From: JBCCIM01 sp045106435
GTDB lineage: Bacteria; Bacteroidota; Rhodothermia; Rhodothermales; JAHQVL01
NCBI GenBank assembly: GCA_045106435.1
Contig: JBGCEN010000256.1
Location: 1 to 11,361 of the forward strand
Length of the DNA: 11,361 nucleotides
Direction: 5' to 3'
The notes under the pieces were generated by a model. The model was not told the origin of the DNA, searched no databases, and was given only the letters and a program-made list of their open reading frames with translations. How positions within the stretch are numbered: position 1 is the first letter of the stretch; every line of letters starts with the position of its first letter. Positions 7,179 to 11,361 of this stretch are shown one piece after another. The position numbers and the translations under genes were made by a program.

Positions 7179-8969
7179 CTATTCTCGAAGAAGCTCTATC
7201 AGGTTGTAATAATAGGGTTGTTTTTCGCCTGCTGCAACCAGCAGGGTATCCGTCCATGAACCAAGTATATCGTGTTTTAATAACAAGATATGTTCACCCG
7301 GATCCAAAACAAAAGATTGCATCGGTGGAATTTCTCCAAGAAAAACGTTGTCAATATATACTTCCGCATAGGGCAATACGTTGATTTCGACGGTCCCAAC
7401 CAGGTCAAGTAAGGCCACCTTAATGGAATCAGTTTGCTGAGATGTAACGACGATATCTGTCTGGTAAACGGGCAAATCTGGATGAATCAACGCCAACTGG
7501 TGGACTCCCGGCGATAGTTCGACAGATAACAAGGGCGGTGCTTTGCCGATCAATTGATTGTCGATTTCCACATTGCAGTAAGGTGTGCATAGCACATTTA
7601 ACGTCCCGAACAGCAAATTCCCGGTATCTTGCGGTGTTGTTACTACATTGCTTGTATCTATTGCCGGCACATCATTTTCTGCCTGATTTCCTGCGACTTC
7701 TCCCGCCAACGCTGCATTCGTAGCCACTATCTGCCGGCTTTCTTCGAGAGGGGCTGCTGGTATTTCGGATGCTACTTCAAGAATCTCAGCGGTTTCTGGA
7801 TTGAAGGCAGCTGAATCTACTACTGTTGATTCGATTTGGGGCCCACCTGCTGCTTCTGCATTTGAGATCGACGATGTACCAGCAACAGTGTTCTCAGCGG
7901 TTGAATGTTCACTTCCCGCGCTTGATGTCCACAAAATGCCAGCAATAACAAACAGGAAGATGAGCCCACTTGATTGAACCCATTTTTTAGCCATGAAAGG
8001 CGTCGAGCGTATCGCCTCTGCCGGCGCGGCCCCTTCTTCAGATAGTTCTTCAGATAGTTCTTTAGGTAGTTCTTCATCTCCACCAATGTAGTCGGGAGTA
8101 AAGCTGTAGTTATCTGGATCCGCATTATAAAAGGCTAACTGCTTGTGTCCATCAAAAGCCGTCCATTTGCTTACATATACATCGATGTCTTTCAGTAACG
8201 CCTCGCAATTTGCATAGCGTTGCTCCGGCTTTTTATCGAGCAAACGCCGGCTTATCTTTATCAAGTCCGGGGACACATGTGGATTGACAGCGAGAACTGG
8301 CAAGGGGTCATGATCCAAAATCTGATCGAAAATCTCGCTTGAAGTTTGCCCCCGAAAAGCAGCTTGTCCAGTGATCATTTCAAAAAAAGTGGCCCCAGCA
8401 GAAAACAGGTCACTTGCAGGCCCTGGCTCTCCCTGGAACAACAACTCAGGAGCTAAATAGCTCAGCGTCCCCCGAAGCTCGCTTTCATCGGAGGTCTCAA
8501 GTACCGACGCCATGCCAAAATCAGTGAGCTTTACGGTACCATCCTCAGACAAAAGAATATTCGCCGGCTTGATGTCGCGGTGAAAAATATGCTTTGCGTG
8601 CGCAGCCGCTAGTCCCGACACAAACTCTCGCAGGATAAAAACCGCTAGATGAGGAGGCATTTTTCGAACCGCCAACATCTCAGCAAGCGAAGACCCTTCG
8701 ATAAATTCAGCCACAAAATAAACCGCTTGCCCAAATCTGCCAGAAGAAAGAACCTGTACGATGTTGCCATGCTGCACTTGCGCCATGAGCCGCGCTTCCT
8801 TCTCAAAACGCTCGGCAATCTCCCGATCGTTTTCAAACTCAGATCGGAGTCGCTTCAACAGCACATTCCTTTCCAGCGACGTGTCGTAGGCCTTATACAC
8901 GTCTGCCCAATCCCCTTCTTGTAATTTCAAAAAGGGCTGGATGGTGCCTATGGGTTCAAATCTTCCCAT
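7179..8969 (-). CDS. Ser/Thr protein kinase, single-pass membrane, two PEGA domains
   Basis: About 596 residues from ATG at 8969; an in-frame TTG at 8993 would add eight residues and enlarge the overlap. The cytoplasmic kinase domain (about 1-270) shows the catalytic Lys in VLLKRL (about K39), an alpha-C Glu in EKEARLM, HRDIKPANILL (about 130-140), DFG (about 150-152), LAPE (about 172-175) and a D-x-F-x-x-G motif (DLFSAG), so it should be active. The Gly-rich loop is degraded: EGDWADVYKA keeps one of three glycines. A linker with a 12-bp DNA repeat (ELSE units) leads to a membrane span (about 331-348, LIFLFVIAGILW). A low-complexity Ala/Glu/Ser stretch follows, then two PEGA repeats (about 455-522 and 524-590) that would lie outside the membrane. 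PEGA modules are carbohydrate- or envelope-associated folds and may sense the wall or surface. The gene overlaps the sigma-54 activator gene by 22 nt, so the two are translationally coupled. Confidence 0.9.
   Translation of the reverse strand: MGRFEPIGTIQPFLKLQEGDWADVYKAYDTSLERNVLLKRLRSEFENDREIAERFEKEARLMAQVQHGNIVQVLSSGRFGQAVYFVAEFIEGSSLAEMLAVRKMPPHLAVFILREFVSGLAAAHAKHIFHRDIKPANILLSEDGTVKLTDFGMASVLETSDESELRGTLSYLAPELLFQGEPGPASDLFSAGATFFEMITGQAAFRGQTSSEIFDQILDHDPLPVLAVNPHVSPDLIKISRRLLDKKPEQRYANCEALLKDIDVYVSKWTAFDGHKQLAFYNADPDNYSFTPDYIGGDEELPKELSEELSEEGAAPAEAIRSTPFMAKKWVQSSGLIFLFVIAGILWTSSAGSEHSTAENTVAGTSSISNAEAAGGPQIESTVVDSAAFNPETAEILEVASEIPAAPLEESRQIVATNAALAGEVAGNQAENDVPAIDTSNVVTTPQDTGNLLFGTLNVLCTPYCNVEIDNQLIGKAPPLLSVELSPGVHQLALIHPDLPVYQTDIVVTSQQTDSIKVALLDLVGTVEINVLPYAEVYIDNVFLGEIPPMQSFVLDPGEHILLLKHDILGSWTDTLLVAAGEKQPYYYNLIELLRE
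8034..8081 (-). repeat. 12-bp tandem repeat in the kinase juxtamembrane linker
   Basis: On the plus strand TTCTTCAGATAG occurs at 8034-8045 and 8046-8057, followed by the diverged TTCTTTAGGTAG (8058-8069) and a worn TTCTTCATCTCC (8070-8081). It encodes acidic ELSE/ELPK-type units between the kinase domain and the membrane span and keeps the reading frame. Confidence 0.85.
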
Positions 8970-10489
8970 TCTTTGAGACGAAGATGGATCCAACTTCGGG
9001 ATACGCCCAAATCTTGCGCTGATCGCGTTACGTTCCCATTGTTACGTTCCAGCGCATCTTGTACAACCAGTTTTTCCACTTGTTTTAGCGTTGAACCATC
9101 CGCTGCAGACTTACGATACTTATGCGCCAGAGGCTTGTCTGGTAACTTCAAACCTAAATTTGAAACATCGATCATACTATTCGATGCCATAACCACAGCC
9201 CGCTCAATGGTATTCTGCATTTCGCGGACATTGCCCGGCCAGTGATACGCCTGCATTAATGCAATGGCTTCAGGTGTATACCCCTTAATATGACTTCGCC
9301 GGCCTTTTGCGTATTTGTCGAGGAAATGATTGGCAAGGATGGGGATATCTTCGGGTCGATCCCGCAACGGAGGTGTTGTCACAGGAATGGTATTTAAACG
9401 ATAGAACAAATCTTCGCGGAAGCTCCCCTCTTCAATAAGGTCCTCCAACGCTTTATTTGAGGCAGAAATGATACGCACATCTACATGACGCATCTTCGTC
9501 TCCCCTATTCTCTTTGTCTCTCCCTCCTGCAATACACGAAGCAACGCTGTTTGCAGCGATGGACTTAGATCTCCAACCTCATCCAGAAACAGTGTCCCTC
9601 CATCTACCACTTCAAACAGTCCCGGTTTGTCCGAATTGGCGCCGGTAAAGGCGCCTTTTTTATAGCCAAACAGTTCGCTTTCAAGCAAAGAATCGGGGAG
9701 AGAGCCGCAGAACATTGCCATAAAAGGCTTGTCTTTTCTATCGCCATTGTAGTGAATGGCTCTGGCAACCAGTTCTTTTCCGGTCCCACTTTCTCCATGT
9801 ACAAGCACCGTAGCATCGGTGTCGAGCAATCGATTGATGATATCAAACAGTTCGCGCATGGCCGGGCTCTGGCCAACAATCTCATCGAAGCCATTGATGT
9901 GCTGGATTTCCTTGCGCAGTTGCCGATTCTCGTCTCTCAAGGAAGCGTAAAACCGCGCATTTTCAATGGCAATCGCAGCCAGGTTGGAGAACGTTTCAAG
10001 GAAAGGCAAAATCTCTTTTTCAAACCGCCCCCGATCTTTCAGGCAGTCCATATAAATGGCCCCTATTTGCCGGCTCTTTATCCGAAGCGGCACACAGGCT
10101 ATCGACTTTATCTTGTGGACAACAATGCTGCGGGCCAATCCAAACTGTTTGTCCCCCATCGCCTCGTACAGCATCACAGGTTCTCCAGTTTGAAGCACAC
10201 GATTCACAACACTTGTAGAAACTTTTACGACATCACCCAACTGCTCGCTGGACAAATTATGCGTAGAGCGCACTTCAAATCCATCGCTTTTTTCGTCGTT
10301 GCTCAACAGGATAAAACCTCGATCAGCGCTTAACGACTTTGTGGCAATTTCCAGCACTTGATCGAGCAGTTGGCCGGCATCTTTGATTGAGTTGATGGTA
10401 AGCGCAATCTCAAACAATGCCGTAAGAGAAGCCGGCGTTTCCGTATCCCTCTTATTTGAGAGAGGACGATCTGATTGAAGTTCTTCCAT
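8948..10489 (-). CDS. Sigma-54-dependent transcriptional activator, GAF-AAA+-Fis HTH
   Basis: 513 residues from ATG at 10489. An N-terminal GAF sensor domain (about 22-178; ADRGFILL, ACVPLRIKSRQIGAIYMD) is joined by a coiled linker (about 178-200) to the AAA+ domain (about 203-430). The AAA+ domain has Walker A GESGTGKE (232-239), the sigma-54-contact loop GAFTGA (279-284), Walker B GTLFLDE (298-304), the Arg-finger region FREDLFYRL (357-365) and WPGNVRE (417-423). A Fis-type helix-turn-helix closes the protein (about 466-510, NGNVTRSAQDLGVSRSW). There is no receiver domain, so control is by a GAF ligand, or by phosphorylation from the overlapping kinase gene, or both; the last is inference. 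The protein should drive open-complex formation at -24/-12 promoters. It starts 2 nt after the stop of the upstream gene and overlaps the kinase start. The specific regulon is unknown. Confidence 0.94.
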   Translation of the reverse strand: MEELQSDRPLSNKRDTETPASLTALFEIALTINSIKDAGQLLDQVLEIATKSLSADRGFILLSNDEKSDGFEVRSTHNLSSEQLGDVVKVSTSVVNRVLQTGEPVMLYEAMGDKQFGLARSIVVHKIKSIACVPLRIKSRQIGAIYMDCLKDRGRFEKEILPFLETFSNLAAIAIENARFYASLRDENRQLRKEIQHINGFDEIVGQSPAMRELFDIINRLLDTDATVLVHGESGTGKELVARAIHYNGDRKDKPFMAMFCGSLPDSLLESELFGYKKGAFTGANSDKPGLFEVVDGGTLFLDEVGDLSPSLQTALLRVLQEGETKRIGETKMRHVDVRIISASNKALEDLIEEGSFREDLFYRLNTIPVTTPPLRDRPEDIPILANHFLDKYAKGRRSHIKGYTPEAIALMQAYHWPGNVREMQNTIERAVVMASNSMIDVSNLGLKLPDKPLAHKYRKSAADGSTLKQVEKLVVQDALERNNGNVTRSAQDLGVSRSWIHLRLKEWEDLNP

Positions 10490-10491
10490 AA

Positions 10492-11361
10492 TTATTGGAT
10501 GCGGAATCCAGCCTCGCGTGATCTACTTCGGTTACCAAATTCATCTACAACAGAAACCGTCCAGAAATAATCCCCCGGCGCAATAGACGTTGGCGCTTCA
10601 ATCATGTCATTAGACGATGGAATATCTTCTATGGTAAGAATTGTACTTTGAATGTTCTGATCAATGCGGACAACATCCAAACGGAAGGTAAAAGGAAAAT
10701 CTAGCGCAAGTGGTTCCCATGTAAACGTTGGCCGAGCGCTCCCCACAAACATGAGTTCCAGAGGATCCAGGGCGATAGGTGTTTCATTTATCACTCGAAT
10801 CACGCTCTTGGGTCCTGACACATTGAAAGCACCGCTCCGATCTTTTGCCTCAAGCTGAACCTCTTGTCCGAGCAGCGCAGTGAGTCCAACAGGAAGATCT
10901 CCGGAAGGAATTGAATGTCGGTACATCCCGGGCGCTACTTCCACAAACAAGAGCTGGGAAAAGGCGAAATCATCGATACTTACCCAAAGACTATCGATAT
11001 CAGCAAGGCCGTCATGATCTGCTAATTCAGCCTCAATTTCAAGACTGAACAACTCTTCAGGAGGAGGAAACCACCGACTCACATGTAAACTGGACAGCTC
11101 AAAACGCTGGAAAGTGGGTAATCCAGGAAGCGGTAAGCTTAGTTCAGTGGTCTGACCAGCAGAAACTTGCACCGTGGTATCCAACGTGGCATACCCGTCT
11201 CGTGTAACTTCGATGTCGTAGCTGCCTCCCGGTAAACCAGGTGTGACGAAGAACCCCGCATTGTCGGTACGTCCAGACATAAAACCTGGCGTCACATTCA
11301 CACGAATATCTTCAAGGCCGGCGCGGGGTGGATAAAAATTGGTCACCTGAACAGCGATTCG
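10492..11361 (-). CDS. Extracellular-type beta-sandwich protein, 5' end cut by window edge
   Basis: 289 residues are visible and the frame stays open to the right edge (…RIAVQVTNFYPP), so the true start lies outside; the GTG at 11346 is probably internal. Residues 3-76 resemble a carboxypeptidase-regulatory-like domain: GRTDNAGFFVTPGLPGGSYD, then IEVTRDGYATLDTTVQVSAG. A second beta-rich Ig-like region spans about 85-195, and an FN3-like module (about 200-289) ends in GDYFWTVSVVDEFGNRS. No sorting tail or catalytic motif is seen. The stop (TAA) is 2 nt before the ATG of the sigma-54 activator, so this envelope-type protein is in the same operon. It could be the outer sensor or ligand partner of the regulatory pair, or a lipoprotein; the missing N-terminus would decide. 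Confidence 0.75.
   Translation of the reverse strand, partial: RIAVQVTNFYPPRAGLEDIRVNVTPGFMSGRTDNAGFFVTPGLPGGSYDIEVTRDGYATLDTTVQVSAGQTTELSLPLPGLPTFQRFELSSLHVSRWFPPPEELFSLEIEAELADHDGLADIDSLWVSIDDFAFSQLLFVEVAPGMYRHSIPSGDLPVGLTALLGQEVQLEAKDRSGAFNVSGPKSVIRVINETPIALDPLELMFVGSARPTFTWEPLALDFPFTFRLDVVRIDQNIQSTILTIEDIPSSNDMIEAPTSIAPGDYFWTVSVVDEFGNRSRSREAGFRIQ

Noticed and set aside
9752..10333. A 193-codon plus-strand open frame opposite the sigma-54 activator.
   Set aside because: It is antisense to a well-supported GAF/AAA+ gene, lacks any recognisable domain, and is a codon-bias shadow.

Overview
All eight genes in this window lie on the minus strand, so transcription runs from the right edge to the left. 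Three features suggest a member of the Bacteroidota in the broad sense, most likely the Rhodothermota/Balneolota side. One is a secreted protein with a 'YPNPF'-type C-terminal sorting/FlgD-like domain, typical of type IX secretion (T9SS) clients. Another is a small DUF5683-like envelope protein. The third is that no start codon has a convincing Shine-Dalgarno sequence. The organism call is inference; no rRNA or marker gene is present.

In transcription order, right to left: (a) the C-terminal part of an extracellular-type beta-sandwich protein with a carboxypeptidase-regulatory-like domain, cut by the right edge; (b) a GAF-AAA+-Fis sigma-54 enhancer-binding protein; (c) a Ser/Thr protein kinase with one membrane span and two PEGA domains, whose start overlaps the end of (b); (d) after a 100-base gap, a secreted six-bladed kelch protein with Ig/FN3-like modules and a sorting tail; (e) 3 nt later, a DUF5683-like membrane protein; (f) after a gap of about 290 bases, a tightly overlapping glycosyltransferase run: a COG4671-type enzyme, a WcaL-like GT4, and a second GT4 that runs off the left edge.

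The most interesting reading is regulatory. Genes (b) and (c) form a coupled kinase/sigma-54-activator module. Both downstream intergenic gaps hold an 18-base element of very similar sequence with -24/-12 spacing (GG-N10-G), one before the kelch operon and one before the glycosyltransferase operon. Both lack the usual C at -12, so this is a hypothesis. If right, the module would switch on a secreted adhesin-like protein and a polysaccharide or glycan operon together.

Two DNA-level patterns also stand out. The palindrome GCCGGC occurs 29 times by eye count, against about 3 expected, in all three codon phases. A 15-bp minisatellite sits inside the sorting tail of the kelch protein. No RNA genes, insertion sequences or CRISPR arrays were seen.
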